The notes: a model not told the origin generated them from the letters alone. Numbered from the stretch's first letter, positions 35,740 through 45,305 are shown. The stretch: DNA of 64,000 nt from an uncultured Clostridia bacterium (GCA_944392175.1 CALXVT010000003.1:1-64000), one strand, 5' to 3'. A program made the numbers and translations.

Positions 35740-37551
35740 ATGAATCTAAGCTCATTTGAACGAAACATGAAAAATGCTGAAAATTTTTCAAAAGGAATTG
35801 TAGTAAAAGATGGAAAAAGTATAAATAAAATAATTGAAAAAATATATAAATTCATTCAAAAAAAGAAAAAAGAAAATCCAGAATTAACGAGAGACGAACT
35901 ATTAAGTGAATATGACAAATTCAATGAACGATTAGTAGATGCAGGAGTTGCAAATGCTGATGTATTAAGCTATATAAGTGAATATAATGCTTGTTTATAT
36001 TTAAAACAACATCCACAAAAATTTAAAGAAATAAATGATTATATAGAAAAGAACAATTTATCATGTGAAAACGATTTTTTTATGCATAGTAATACTTTTG
36101 AAGAAAACTTAATTAATTTTACTTTATTAGCAAGACATTTAACCGCAAGACATATAGAAGAAACTTCTGATGTTTTACCATCATATTTACAAAATATAAT
36201 ATCGGACAATTCTAAGACTCCGTCAAAAAGAGATGAAGAAATAACAAAAGCTGTCGCAAATTTTCCAATAATTCAAAAGAAAATGATATTAGATGTTGCT
36301 AGAATTCATCTTCATGGAGTAAATTATTTTATGAAAGATCATGATTTAGAAATTGAAAGAGATTTGAAATCGGTTTTATCTGAATCAACACATGAAATAT
36401 ACTCATTATTAGATGATCTAGGATTTATTGATGATTGGATGGAAACCGAAAATTCACAATTTGCAAAATGTGCAATACCAGAAATGAAAATAGATAAAAA
36501 AACAATTGATAGTCAATTATCTATACAATCACTTAAAGCTTTAAAAACAACAGATTTAATAGGAATACATATTATGTATGTAAATAGATTATTCCATGTT
36601 TTAGAAAATTATTCTAGAGCCAAATTTCTTATAGATGAATATAATTTAGAGCCATTACTAACTGATGGTGAAGCAGCACCTCAATTAGAAAGAGAAAATA
36701 TAAGGTTTGCATTAATAAAAATGGATTTCTTCTATTATCCAACTGATGCATATTATGTCGAAAATGACGAACAACTTAGAGAATTAGAAATAAAAGGTGA
36801 ACTTGAATTAGATGAAAATAATACTTATAGCTATTCTTTAGAGCCTCTAATCGAACAAGTCAGATTACAATATGGAAAAAAATACAAAGAGTATTTTTCT
36901 GAACTATTACCATGTTCTGATAATGATATAGGAGAAGATTTATCAAGATATTCATATTTTGCAAATACAATTTATCATTTAAAAAATTCTAAAAATCAAA
37001 GTAGTCTATCACTTATAAGTCTTTTAACTTTATATGGTGATAAATCAAATTATGGAATTGTTCTTGATAATCTTTCTGAAGATGGAACATATGGTGAAAT
37101 AAGACATTTTACGGATTTTATGGTTGATATAAATTCAATCTCACCAGTAAATATACATATGAATACTGGCGTTTTAAGAGACTTTATGAGAGAATATCTT
37201 AATACTTCAATAATTCCAATATATGCAGGAAATGAAGATTGGAAAATGTTAGATGGTAAAGTGATGAAATCTCATCTAATGATGCCATGGAATAAAAGTT
37301 TAAAGAAAACAATTAAAACTTCATCAAAAACTAATAAAAAAGCTAATGTTAGAACTCTTAATCATCTTAGAGCTTTATCTGATGAAAAAGCGTTGCCTAT
37401 TCATTTAAAAGCTTCTCCAAAAGATAAGGATATACAAAGAAGATATTTTAATATGGATAGTAATTCAATTTTAGAAAAAGTTGGTGGAATATACGTAAAA
37501 ACACTTCCACAAGGAGATACTCAAGGAGATGATATAAGAAGTGATAGATGA
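35740..37551 (+). CDS. Unrecognised 603-residue protein
   Basis: ATG at 35740 after TAGGAGG. It is soluble and largely helical, with no signal or membrane segment. Visible features are a Lys-rich helix (about 28-50, IEKIYKFIQKKKKENPELTR), LLARHLTARHIEE, ARIHLHGVNYFMKDHDLE with clustered His and Asp, and a basic, disordered-looking tail after about residue 520. The HLHG/HD residues could suggest a metal site but do not match a family I know. It is transcribed from its own promoter and overlaps the next gene by 11 bases, so the two products probably work together. Confidence 0.75.
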   Translation: MNLSSFERNMKNAENFSKGIVVKDGKSINKIIEKIYKFIQKKKKENPELTRDELLSEYDKFNERLVDAGVANADVLSYISEYNACLYLKQHPQKFKEINDYIEKNNLSCENDFFMHSNTFEENLINFTLLARHLTARHIEETSDVLPSYLQNIISDNSKTPSKRDEEITKAVANFPIIQKKMILDVARIHLHGVNYFMKDHDLEIERDLKSVLSESTHEIYSLLDDLGFIDDWMETENSQFAKCAIPEMKIDKKTIDSQLSIQSLKALKTTDLIGIHIMYVNRLFHVLENYSRAKFLIDEYNLEPLLTDGEAAPQLERENIRFALIKMDFFYYPTDAYYVENDEQLRELEIKGELELDENNTYSYSLEPLIEQVRLQYGKKYKEYFSELLPCSDNDIGEDLSRYSYFANTIYHLKNSKNQSSLSLISLLTLYGDKSNYGIVLDNLSEDGTYGEIRHFTDFMVDINSISPVNIHMNTGVLRDFMREYLNTSIIPIYAGNEDWKMLDGKVMKSHLMMPWNKSLKKTIKTSSKTNKKANVRTLNHLRALSDEKALPIHLKASPKDKDIQRRYFNMDSNSILEKVGGIYVKTLPQGDTQGDDIRSDR

Positions 37552-37831
37552 TAAAAAATTAAGAGAACAATTTAAAAATAAAAATTATGTTTATTGTATA
37601 AATGCATTGCGAAAAGAAATAAAACAAAAGTTAATATCAAGATTAAATATAATCCGTCCAGGATACAAATATAAAAACTTAAAAGAATTAAAAACAAATT
37701 GCTATAAATATCTTAATGACGATGAAAAAAAATATATTTCTATGCTTTGTAGATATGCTGAAAAAGAATATCCAGAAAAACAAGAATTAGCTTCATTGTT
37801 GGATATATATTCTAAATATTGCAAAAAATAA
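37541..37831 (+). CDS. Unrecognised 96-residue basic protein
   Basis: GTG start at 37541, overlapping the end of the 603-residue gene; AAGGAG lies about 12 bases upstream. The product is Lys/Tyr-rich (about a quarter Lys plus Arg), helical and cytoplasmic: KKLREQFKNKNYVYCINALR, DDEKKYISMLCRYAEKEY. It could bind nucleic acid by charge alone. It is coupled to the upstream gene and followed by a terminator. Confidence 0.65.
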   Translation: MIDDKKLREQFKNKNYVYCINALRKEIKQKLISRLNIIRPGYKYKNLKELKTNCYKYLNDDEKKYISMLCRYAEKEYPEKQELASLLDIYSKYCKK

Positions 37832-37864
37832 TGTTATACATAAAAGTATAACATTATTTTTTTG
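37830..37864 (+). terminator. Terminator of the 35740-37831 operon
   Basis: 10-bp stem (37830-37839 with 37846-37855) followed by a T run. Confidence 0.85.
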
Positions 37865-37876
37865 TTCTTTTCTAAA

Positions 37877-38188
37877 TTAAAATATCTCATTAATAATATC
37901 TTGTTTAGTATGTAATCCAATTAATGTATTTCTAACAGCTCCAGACTTAAACAATAACAATGTAGGTATTGAATTAATATCATACTTTGTAGCTAATTCT
38001 GGTTCATCATCAACATTTACTTTTCCAACAATTATAGATGGAGTCTCCTCTGCGATTTCATCAATAATTGGCCCCATCATTCTACACGGTCCGCACCAAG
38101 GTGCCCAAAAATCAACTAAAACTGGATCTGTAGATTTTAAAACAACTTCCTCAAAATTTTCATTTGTTATTTCTATTGGTTTGCCCAT
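37877..38188 (-). CDS. trxA: Thioredoxin
   Basis: 103 residues, ATG at 38188 after AAGGAGG. FWAPWCGPCRMM carries the redox pair C32/C35; the cis-Pro loop SIPTLLLF is present. It reduces protein disulfides in the cytoplasm. It follows trxB by 12 bases, so reductase and substrate are co-expressed. A second thioredoxin is at 49422. Confidence 0.97.
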   Translation of the reverse strand: MGKPIEITNENFEEVVLKSTDPVLVDFWAPWCGPCRMMGPIIDEIAEETPSIIVGKVNVDDEPELATKYDINSIPTLLLFKSGAVRNTLIGLHTKQDIINEIF

Positions 38189-38200
38189 ATAAAAACCTCC

Positions 38201-39064
38201 TTATATATTTTTTACTTTTTTGGCGATACTTAATCCACTTTTTGCACCATCATAAACTGCTTTGCTTATTTGTAGTAATCCACCTGTGCAATCACCTGCC
38301 GCATAAATTCCAGGAATATTTGTTTGCATATTTTCATCAACTTTAATATTGTTATTATCTAAAAATATCCCAAGTTTTTTTGCAAAATCAACACTACTTG
38401 CAGTCCCTTCTGCAATAAATATTCCATCAATATCATATTCTGTATTATCTTCTAATACAATTTTGCTTGCTTTTTCTTTTCCTTTTATAGCATCAATTTT
38501 TCCTTCAATATAATTTGTAATTTCAACACTTCTATTTTGTGGTAATTCTCTACCATTTGTAAATATAGTTACATCATCAGAAATATTTTTTAATATTTCT
38601 GCTTCGTGGATAGCGTATTCCCCACTTCCTATTACTGCTATTTTTTTGTTCTTGTAGAAAAATCCGTCACAAATTGCACAATAACTAATTCCTCTTCCCT
38701 CAAATTCTTTAACTCCTCTTATATTAGCAGGATTTCTACTTTTACCAGTTGCAAGTAAAATTGTTTTAGCTTCATATTCAGAATTTACAGTTATAACAGC
38801 AAAAGTATTATTATTCCATTTAATATCTACTACTTCATCATTTTTTATATCTATATTTTGTTTCTTTGCTTGTTTAATTCCATTTTCAAACAATTCTTCC
38901 CCTGAAATAGGATTTTCAAAGCCATAATAGTTTTCAATTAAATGAGCTTTTTTTAAAGCAGTATCATCTTTACCAATAACAAGTACTTTTAAATTTGATC
39001 TACTAATATATATTGCACCACTTATTCCAGCTGGGCCTTTTCCAATTATAATACAATCATACAT
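38201..39064 (-). CDS. trxB: Thioredoxin reductase
   Basis: 287 residues, ATG at 39064 after ATGGAGG. FAD-binding IIGKGPAG (6-13), redox CAIC (C129/C132) followed by DGFFY, a second Rossmann motif VIGSGEYA, and the C-terminal GIYAAGDCTGG FAD motif are all in order. The NAD(P)H motif reads GSGEYAIHEA in place of GGGxSAxEEA, and FTNGRELPQN replaces the usual basic HRRxxxRA. The cofactor may therefore not be NADPH; ferredoxin- or NADH-type reduction is possible. It is shorter than typical TrxB (about 310). Confidence 0.9.
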   Translation of the reverse strand: MYDCIIIGKGPAGISGAIYISRSNLKVLVIGKDDTALKKAHLIENYYGFENPISGEELFENGIKQAKKQNIDIKNDEVVDIKWNNNTFAVITVNSEYEAKTILLATGKSRNPANIRGVKEFEGRGISYCAICDGFFYKNKKIAVIGSGEYAIHEAEILKNISDDVTIFTNGRELPQNRSVEITNYIEGKIDAIKGKEKASKIVLEDNTEYDIDGIFIAEGTASSVDFAKKLGIFLDNNNIKVDENMQTNIPGIYAAGDCTGGLLQISKAVYDGAKSGLSIAKKVKNI

Positions 39065-39092
39065 ATATATTCCTCCATATTTGAAATGGATT

Positions 39093-40439
39093 TTAATTTA
39101 TATTAGCTAATGTTCCCATTGGATCCCATGGTTCTAATTCCATATAATATTTATTTTCATTGTATGCTTCTAATTCTTCAGGTTTTAAATGTTTCTTATT
39201 TATAACAACTTGATAAACATATGAATTAAACCAATCATCTGTTAAAACAAAAATTCCTTTATTACCAGGATCATTTCCCCATGAGTTTTCTACCTTCCAA
39301 CGACTTCCTTTCCAATTGTCGTCTAAATTAACACCCAAAAACATCATTGCATGTGTCATACAACTTTCTCTATATTCAAGTTTTGTAGCTTTATCCATTT
39401 TATCTTCAAAGTTTATAATATCTTGAACATTAAATAAATTACGTGACATTATTCCTAAACTTCTAGAAGATTCTTGACCAACATCACTACCAAAAAACAC
39501 TGGAACTCCATCTGTTAATTGAGCTACTGCCATTTCTTTTAATCTATTTATTGGTAAATTTAAATAAGTAATTCTATTACCATCTGCAACATTTCCAATG
39601 TAATTTACAGTATATTTTTTATAATAAGGTCTATCTTCGTTTGGTGCATTTATAATGCTAATGTAATCATCCAAATTTAAATCTTTAATATATTTATCAT
39701 AAAATTCCATTGGTGTAATATTTGAATCCCTATAAAATTCATCTTTTTTATTTGTATATTCAAAATCAAATTTAACAGGTGGCTTACCAAAAGCTGTACA
39801 CAAAATTCCATATATCTTTTCCACCATATCTAATTTTTGTTCTTCTATTTTATCTAAACTAGTTCCATTTTTATAATTAGTTCTTAATATATATGCAAAG
39901 TTTCTTAAAACTCTTTTTAAAATTTTGTTAATTTCTGCTGTATTAGAAGAATTATAAGTTTCCGGCATAGCACTCTTTGGAACAATTCCATATTTCTTAA
40001 TTATATTTAAGAACATATCCCATTGGCCACCATCATTTATTGGATTATCTAAAAAGAATGTTACATGTCTATCTGTTGTATCTCTATCTATAGTATTTAT
40101 AATACAATTTAAAAAGAAATTACATTTTTCTAATTTGTCATAAAAAGCTACATAATTTTGGGATAATTCAATATTTTTGATGTTTAATTTTTTTATTAAA
40201 AAGTATCTTATAAAATTAGTTGAAGCAAAAATCCAACATCTTCCACTACGTTTTTGATTAGTAATATCACCTTGTTTTAAATCAACAGAAAATTCATATC
40301 TTGTATTTCTAATTTCTTCATAATTTTCACAAGAATAAAAAAATCCATTTTTTGTAACAGAATTTGTAATTACCTTGTTTTCAACAGAGTTAAAATCTTT
40401 TTCAAATTTTTTTAATTTTTCTTTAGAAATATTTTTCAT
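39093..40439 (-). CDS. pepC: Aminopeptidase C (bleomycin hydrolase family, C1B)
   Basis: 448 residues, ATG at 40439. The catalytic Cys is in RSGRCWIFAS (C68), His in CMTHAMMF (H363) and Asn in VENSWGND (N385), which is full length and complete for PepC. It is a cytoplasmic cysteine aminopeptidase for peptide turnover. It lies 28 bases upstream of trxB, so a pepC-trxB-trxA transcript is likely. Confidence 0.95.
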   Translation of the reverse strand: MKNISKEKLKKFEKDFNSVENKVITNSVTKNGFFYSCENYEEIRNTRYEFSVDLKQGDITNQKRSGRCWIFASTNFIRYFLIKKLNIKNIELSQNYVAFYDKLEKCNFFLNCIINTIDRDTTDRHVTFFLDNPINDGGQWDMFLNIIKKYGIVPKSAMPETYNSSNTAEINKILKRVLRNFAYILRTNYKNGTSLDKIEEQKLDMVEKIYGILCTAFGKPPVKFDFEYTNKKDEFYRDSNITPMEFYDKYIKDLNLDDYISIINAPNEDRPYYKKYTVNYIGNVADGNRITYLNLPINRLKEMAVAQLTDGVPVFFGSDVGQESSRSLGIMSRNLFNVQDIINFEDKMDKATKLEYRESCMTHAMMFLGVNLDDNWKGSRWKVENSWGNDPGNKGIFVLTDDWFNSYVYQVVINKKHLKPEELEAYNENKYYMELEPWDPMGTLANIN

Positions 40440-40470
40440 ATGTATATTCTTCCTTTCTTTTGTTTAATTG

Positions 40471-40496
40471 TTAAGGGCGATAAAATTCGCCCTTAA
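40471..40496 (-). terminator. Inverted repeat after the aspartokinase gene
   Basis: 10-bp perfect stem (TTAAGGGCGA, 40471-40480, with 40487-40496) between aspartokinase and pepC. It lacks a good T run, so it may be a weak terminator or a binding site. Confidence 0.5.
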
Positions 40497-40505
40497 TATA
40501 ATAAT

Positions 40506-41684
40506 TTAACCAATTAACTCATTGTGTAATTGTTCTAAAATATTATCACCTAATTTATCTTTAAATATTATTCTTATTTTAGACTCATTTGTTTGAATGT
40601 TCAAAATTTCTAAAGCATTTGTATCTAATATTTTCATTGTTTTAGTTATTATATCAGAATCATTCATAATTCCATATCCTATTATAGATATTTTACTAAT
40701 ATTTTTATATGAACAATCTAATTTAGGATATTCTGTAGTGATAACATTTTCAAATTTATTAAACTCAGCAGCTTTTATTGTAAATTGAATTTCCAAAGTA
40801 GATGTACTTTTATTAATAATATTATTTATAAATATATTATTAGCTAATAACTTTCTATATATTCGATTTATCATTCTTGGAGTATAAACTTCTTGTTTCG
40901 CAGTTACTAAAATAATATTATCATTTTTTACTATACTTTTTACTTTAGTATCTTCAATTTTTTCATTTATTACACTACCAGGTCTATTATTAAATGTTGA
41001 TTTAGTTATAATAGGAATATTAAATCTTTTTCCTATTTCAACACATCTATTATGCAAAACTTTTGCACCTTCATTAGAAATATCTTGCATTTCTTCATAT
41101 GATAATTCAGGTATTTTTTTTGCGTCTTGTATTTTGTTTGGATCTGTAGAATATACACCATCAACATCAGAAAAAATATAGCATTTATCTGCCTTTAGTG
41201 CTGCTGCTACTGCTACTGCCGTTGTGTCAGATCCTCCTCTTCCAAATGTTGTTATATCACCTTTTTCGTTAATTCCTTGAAATCCTGCTATTATAACAAT
41301 CTTTCTTTCCGCAAGTTCTTTTTCTATTCTTGATGTATCTATGCTCTCTACTACTGCTGATTGATTAGTAGGGCTTGTATAAATTCCAGCTTGCCATCCT
41401 GTAAGTGATATCGCTGGATATCCTAATCTATTAAGCAAAATACTTAGCTTAGACATAGAAATTTGCTCTCCTGCGCTAAGCAAGGTATCTAATTCTCTTT
41501 CATTTGGTACATTACTTAATTCATGTGCTTCTCTTAATAGATTATCCGTAGTTTTTCCTTGTGCTGATACTACAACTACTACATTGTTTTCCTTATAAAA
41601 TTCTTTAATTTTTTCAGCTACAATATTTAATTTAATATTGTCTGAAACTGAACTCCCTCCAAATTTTAATACTATTGTGTCCAT
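40506..41684 (-). CDS. lysC: Aspartate kinase
   Basis: 392 residues, ATG at 41684 after AGAGGTG. The N-terminal KFGGSSV (7-13) and GFQGINEKGDITTFGRGGSD are kinase signatures; the C-terminal third holds two ACT-like regulatory segments (NIILVTAKQEV; ISKISIIGYGIM). It phosphorylates aspartate as the first step toward lysine, diaminopimelate, threonine and methionine, and is probably feedback-inhibited through the ACT domains. Monocistronic; no other pathway gene is nearby. The 105-base leader is too short for a lysine riboswitch and I see none. Confidence 0.93.
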   Translation of the reverse strand: MDTIVLKFGGSSVSDNIKLNIVAEKIKEFYKENNVVVVVSAQGKTTDNLLREAHELSNVPNERELDTLLSAGEQISMSKLSILLNRLGYPAISLTGWQAGIYTSPTNQSAVVESIDTSRIEKELAERKIVIIAGFQGINEKGDITTFGRGGSDTTAVAVAAALKADKCYIFSDVDGVYSTDPNKIQDAKKIPELSYEEMQDISNEGAKVLHNRCVEIGKRFNIPIITKSTFNNRPGSVINEKIEDTKVKSIVKNDNIILVTAKQEVYTPRMINRIYRKLLANNIFINNIINKSTSTLEIQFTIKAAEFNKFENVITTEYPKLDCSYKNISKISIIGYGIMNDSDIITKTMKILDTNALEILNIQTNESKIRIIFKDKLGDNILEQLHNELIG

Positions 41685-41789
41685 AATGGTACACCTCTTT
41701 TATAATAATGTAAGAAATCTATTTAATTAAATAGTATCTCTTTATAATATATGAAAATAATTGTATTTTAGATACTTTGTATCATACAA

Positions 41790-42894
41790 TTACTTCGTAT
41801 TATACATTTTTAAATATGCTTCCATAAAGTCATCTAAATCTCCGTCCATAACTGCATTAACATTTCCTACTTCATAATTTGTTCTATGATCTTTTACTAA
41901 TGTATATGGACAAAATACATAGGACCTTATTTGGCTTCCCCAAGCTATATCTTTTTGTTCACCTTTCAAATCTGAAATCTTCTCTTGTCTTTCTTTTTCT
42001 TTCATGTCAAATAACTTGGATTTTAGCATTTTCATTGCTGTTTCTCTATTTTGAATTTGTGAACGTTCAGATTGACAGCTAACTACTGTATTTGTTGGAA
42101 TATGTGTTATTCTTACTGCAGAAGAGGTTTTATTTATATGTTGTCCTCCTGCTCCTGAAGCTCTGTATGTATCTATTCTTAAATCATCAGGATTTATATC
42201 TATTTCAATATCATCATTTATCTCTGGAAGCACTTCTATTGAAGCAAAAGATGTATGTCTTCTTCCTCCACTATCAAAAGGTGAAATTCTAACTAATCTA
42301 TGTACTCCCATTTCTCCTTTAAGATATCCATAAGCATAATCTCCTGATACTAAAAAAGTAACACTTTTTATCCCTGCTTCATCGCCTTCTAAGTAATCTA
42401 ATTCTTTAACTTGAAAACCATGTTTCTCTGCCCATCTAGTGTACATTCTATAAAGCATTTCTACCCAGTCTTGAGATTCTGTTCCTCCTGCTCCTGGATG
42501 CATAGAAACAATTGCATTATTAGAATCATATTTTCCTGAAAATAAAGTTTCAATTTCTAAATCTTTAATATCTTGTTCTAAAGTTTTTGTATCTTTTAAT
42601 AATTCTTTAATAAGATCATGATCAGGTTCTTCTTCTAAAAGATTATTCATATCTAATAAATTATTTAATAAATTTTCTATTTTATTATATTTAGTAATTT
42701 TATTTTTTAGAAGTTTTATTTCTTGTAAAACACTAGAGTTATTCTTAGACTCCCAAAAACCTTGTTTTAAAGTTTCAGCTTCTAATTCCGCTAATTTATT
42801 TTTAGAATTTTCTATGTCAAAGAGAATCCCTAATTTCAATCAATTTTGTATTTAATTCTTGAAGGACTCTTATATTTTCTTCTAACTCTATCAT
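41790..42894 (-). CDS. prfB: Peptide chain release factor 2, with programmed +1 frameshift
   Basis: The full gene starts at ATG 42894 (GGAG seven bases upstream), reads 25 codons to CTT, meets an in-frame TGA (42817-42819) and continues in the +1 frame as LDIENSKNKL to 41790. The second frame is 349 residues long from its own first ATG, which is too short at the N-terminus without the first 25 codons. The SPFDSGGRR anticodon-like SPF motif and SGAGGQHINK (GGQ) mark RF2. RF2 releases at UGA and UAA, so UGA decoding controls its own synthesis. This shows UGA is a stop in this genome. Confidence 0.95.
42817..42830 (-). promoter_or_regulatory. prfB +1 frameshift site
   Basis: Coding strand: AGGGATTCTCTTTGAC. 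CTT followed by TGA-C is the slippery site; the upstream AGGGA is the SD-like stimulator, with spacing similar to the classical AGGGGG-TAT-CTT-TGA. Confidence 0.9.
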
Positions 42895-42920
42895 TACATC
42901 ACTCCAATCTACACGTTTGT

Positions 42921-42949
42921 ATATTAACATACTTAATTTTATTTTTCAA
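42921..42949 (-). promoter_or_regulatory. Promoter of prfB
   Basis: TTGAAA (42944-42949), 17-base spacer, TAATAT (42921-42926) on the minus strand. Confidence 0.55.
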
Positions 42950-43005
42950 GAGGGATAAAGAGTCGTCCATTTTTTTCTATTTTTTATAAATAGTAACTTA
43001 TACAA

Positions 43006-43047
43006 AAAACTGTGGCAAAATGTTGATGTTTTACCACAGTTTTATTT
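43006..43047 (-). terminator. Terminator of the uracil permease-phosphoribosyltransferase gene
   Basis: Hairpin AAAACTGTGG (43006-43015) with CCACAGTTTT (43034-43043), inner AAAA/TTTT pairing, T run on the minus strand. Confidence 0.8.
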
Positions 43048-43082
43048 CCATTTATAGATATTTTAAGAAATATCCTTAATCA

Positions 43083-45119
43083 CTATTTTGTTCCAAAAAT
43101 TCTATCTCCTGCGTCACCTAATCCTGGTAATATATAACCGTTTTCATTCAATTTTTCATCTATAGCTGCAGTATATAATTCAACATCAGGAAATTCTTTA
43201 TTTAATCTTTCTATTCCTTCAGGAGCTGATATTATTGATAAGAATTTTATTTTCTTTACTCCGTCTTCTTTTAAACATTTTATTGTATCTGCTGCAGATC
43301 CACCTGTTGCAAGCATTGGATCTAAAATTAATACCTCTCTTTTACTAATATCTTTTGGCATTTTATAATAATATTTTACAGGTTCTAATGTTTCTTCATT
43401 TCTATATAAACCAATATGACCTATTTTTGCATTTGGTATTACTTGTAATAAACCATCTAGCATTCCAGTTCCAGCTCTTAATATAGGAACAAATGCGTAA
43501 TTGTCTTCTTTTAAAACTCTTGCCTTTGTTTTACATAAAGGTGTTTCAATTTCTATTTCTTCCAATTTTGCATCTTTCATAGCTTCATAACATAAGAAAA
43601 TAGCTATCTCTGTAATTATTTCCCTAAATTCTTTTGTTCCAGTATTTTTGTTTCTTATAATTGATAATTTATGTTCTATTATTGGATTATCCAAAACATT
43701 AATATTCATGTTTTTCACCTCTGTTTCTGTCTTTTTTTCTGAAATACTTTCTTTCATTACTTTTGTCTCTTCATTAGTTTTATCTGCTTCATTATTATCT
43801 TCTATTTTATTACTATCTTCTTCTACTTCTTTTTGCTCTTCTTTTTCATTTGGCAATAATAAATTTAATAAAATTCCAACTATAGCTGCTAAACTCATTC
43901 CTGATATTGTAACAGATAAATCTCCAGATACAATTGATATTGCAGCTCCTCCTAGTCCTAAAACTAGCATTGTTGATGCAACAACAATATTTTTTGGTTT
44001 TCCAAAATCAATTTTATTTTCTATTAAAACTTTTAAACCATTTACAGATATAAATCCATAAAGTAATAATGAAACACCACCTAAAACAGGATCTGGAATT
44101 GTTGAAATAATTGCAGTAAATTTACCTAAGAAAGCTAAACATATTGCAATAATTGCAGCTAATCCTATTACCCATACTGAAGCTACTTTTGTCATACCTA
44201 CTACTGAAGTATTTTCTCCATATGTTGTATTTGCAGGACCACCAAGCATACCTGCTACAAATGTTGCAATACCATCACCTAATAATGTTCTATCTAATCC
44301 AGGATTTTTTAACAAATCTTTTCCTATTATTGAACTTAATGCTGTATGATCACCAATATGTTCTGCCATTGTAACTAATGCAATTGGTGCTATTGTAAGA
44401 ATTGCAGAAAAACTTGGTGTATAATTTACAAATGGTAAAATAAAGTTTGGAATACTAAAGAATGCTGCTTCAGCTACCGGTGCAAAATCTACTAATCCTA
44501 AGCAAATAGAAGCAATATATCCAACTACTATTCCTATTAAAAAAGGAACTATCTTCAAAAATCCTTTTCCTCTAACCATAACTATTGCTGTAGTTAAAAA
44601 TGTTATAAGTGCTACAATTACACCTCTCCATTCTATTTGTGTATCTGTTCCTAAACCAATCTGAGAAATCGCATTAGGTGCTAATCCTAAACCTATTATC
44701 ATTATCATTGGTCCTATAACTACATGTGGTAATAATTTATGTATCCAGTCTTTTCCAATAAAATGAATTAATGTTGCAAATATTACATAAATTAAACCTA
44801 CAACCATAATTCCTGTCATTGCTCCAGAAATTCCACCTTTTAAATATGCTGCTGCTAGTGGAGCAATAAAAGCAAATGAACTTCCTAGATAAACAGGTGA
44901 TCTACCTTTAGTACATAAAATATAAATTAATGTTCCGATTCCAGATGTTGCTAATGCTACTGGAATTGTTAGTACTTCAGCACCTGCAGAACTATTTACT
45001 AAGATTGGTACTAATATTGTTGCACCAAACATAGCAAAAACATGCTGAATTGCAAGAACAATCCATTTACCAACTGTTGGCTTTTCGTTTACATCAAGCA
45101 GTAATTTTTTTTCTTCCAT
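43083..45119 (-). CDS. Uracil permease fused to uracil phosphoribosyltransferase
   Basis: 678 residues, ATG at 45119 after GAGGGGG. Residues 1-430 are an NCS2/UraA-type permease with many membrane segments (QHVFAMFGATILVPILVN, PVYLGSSFAFIAP, AEHIGDHTALS, GGPANTTYGEN). A charged linker (about 431-470) leads to a complete Upp (471-678): PILRAGTGML, IGLYRNEETLEPVKYYYKMP and the PRPP loop LDPMLATGGSA. Upp makes UMP from uracil and PRPP, so import and trapping are joined in one chain. An SD (AGAGGTGA) stands six bases before the Upp Met codon at 43709, so free Upp may also be made and the genes were probably once separate. Confidence 0.93.
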   Translation of the reverse strand: MEEKKLLLDVNEKPTVGKWIVLAIQHVFAMFGATILVPILVNSSAGAEVLTIPVALATSGIGTLIYILCTKGRSPVYLGSSFAFIAPLAAAYLKGGISGAMTGIMVVGLIYVIFATLIHFIGKDWIHKLLPHVVIGPMIMIIGLGLAPNAISQIGLGTDTQIEWRGVIVALITFLTTAIVMVRGKGFLKIVPFLIGIVVGYIASICLGLVDFAPVAEAAFFSIPNFILPFVNYTPSFSAILTIAPIALVTMAEHIGDHTALSSIIGKDLLKNPGLDRTLLGDGIATFVAGMLGGPANTTYGENTSVVGMTKVASVWVIGLAAIIAICLAFLGKFTAIISTIPDPVLGGVSLLLYGFISVNGLKVLIENKIDFGKPKNIVVASTMLVLGLGGAAISIVSGDLSVTISGMSLAAIVGILLNLLLPNEKEEQKEVEEDSNKIEDNNEADKTNEETKVMKESISEKKTETEVKNMNINVLDNPIIEHKLSIIRNKNTGTKEFREIITEIAIFLCYEAMKDAKLEEIEIETPLCKTKARVLKEDNYAFVPILRAGTGMLDGLLQVIPNAKIGHIGLYRNEETLEPVKYYYKMPKDISKREVLILDPMLATGGSAADTIKCLKEDGVKKIKFLSIISAPEGIERLNKEFPDVELYTAAIDEKLNENGYILPGLGDAGDRIFGTK

Positions 45120-45144
45120 ACGAAGATACCCCCTCTTTTTTATT

Positions 45145-45173
45145 TATATAATCTTTGCATATTGTTTTTTCAA
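45145..45173 (-). promoter_or_regulatory. Promoter of the permease-Upp gene
   Basis: TTGAAA (45168-45173), 17-base spacer, TATATA (45145-45150) on the minus strand; it lies downstream of the 45179-45211 terminator. Confidence 0.55.
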
Positions 45174-45178
45174 TATAC

Positions 45179-45211
45179 AAAAAAAATACTAATCCATAAA
45201 AGAATTAGTAC
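45179..45211 (-). terminator. Terminator closing the 38-residue gene
   Basis: TACTAAT/ATTAGTA stem (45187-45193 with 45204-45210) followed on the minus strand by T8. It overlaps the last codons of the small frame at 45189-45305. Confidence 0.7.
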
Positions 45212-45305
45212 GAAAATGATAAATATTTAATTGGTTGCAAAAAAAAGCAAATTTTGCCTTATGTCTTTTTGTATTTAATTCTAATGTTTTTACAAATTTT
45301 TGCAT
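45189..45305 (-). CDS. 38-residue basic peptide with its own promoter and terminator
   Basis: A short frame with ATG at 45305 after AAGGGTGTGG, ending TAG at 45189. The product starts MQKFVKTLELNTKRHKAKF and is strongly basic with no membrane segment. A promoter lies just upstream (45326-45354) and a T8 terminator overlaps its end, so a discrete transcript of about 140 bases is predicted. It may be a real small protein or a small RNA with an incidental frame. The remainder of 45212-45430 has nothing else I can name. Confidence 0.45.
   Translation of the reverse strand: MQKFVKTLELNTKRHKAKFAFFCNQLNIYHFRTNSFMD

Noticed and set aside
45140..45260. Attenuator or uracil-responsive leader for the permease-Upp gene
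   Set aside because: The likely promoter (45145-45173) lies downstream of the hairpin, so the hairpin is better read as a terminator of the upstream small transcript; no PyrR-type motif seen.
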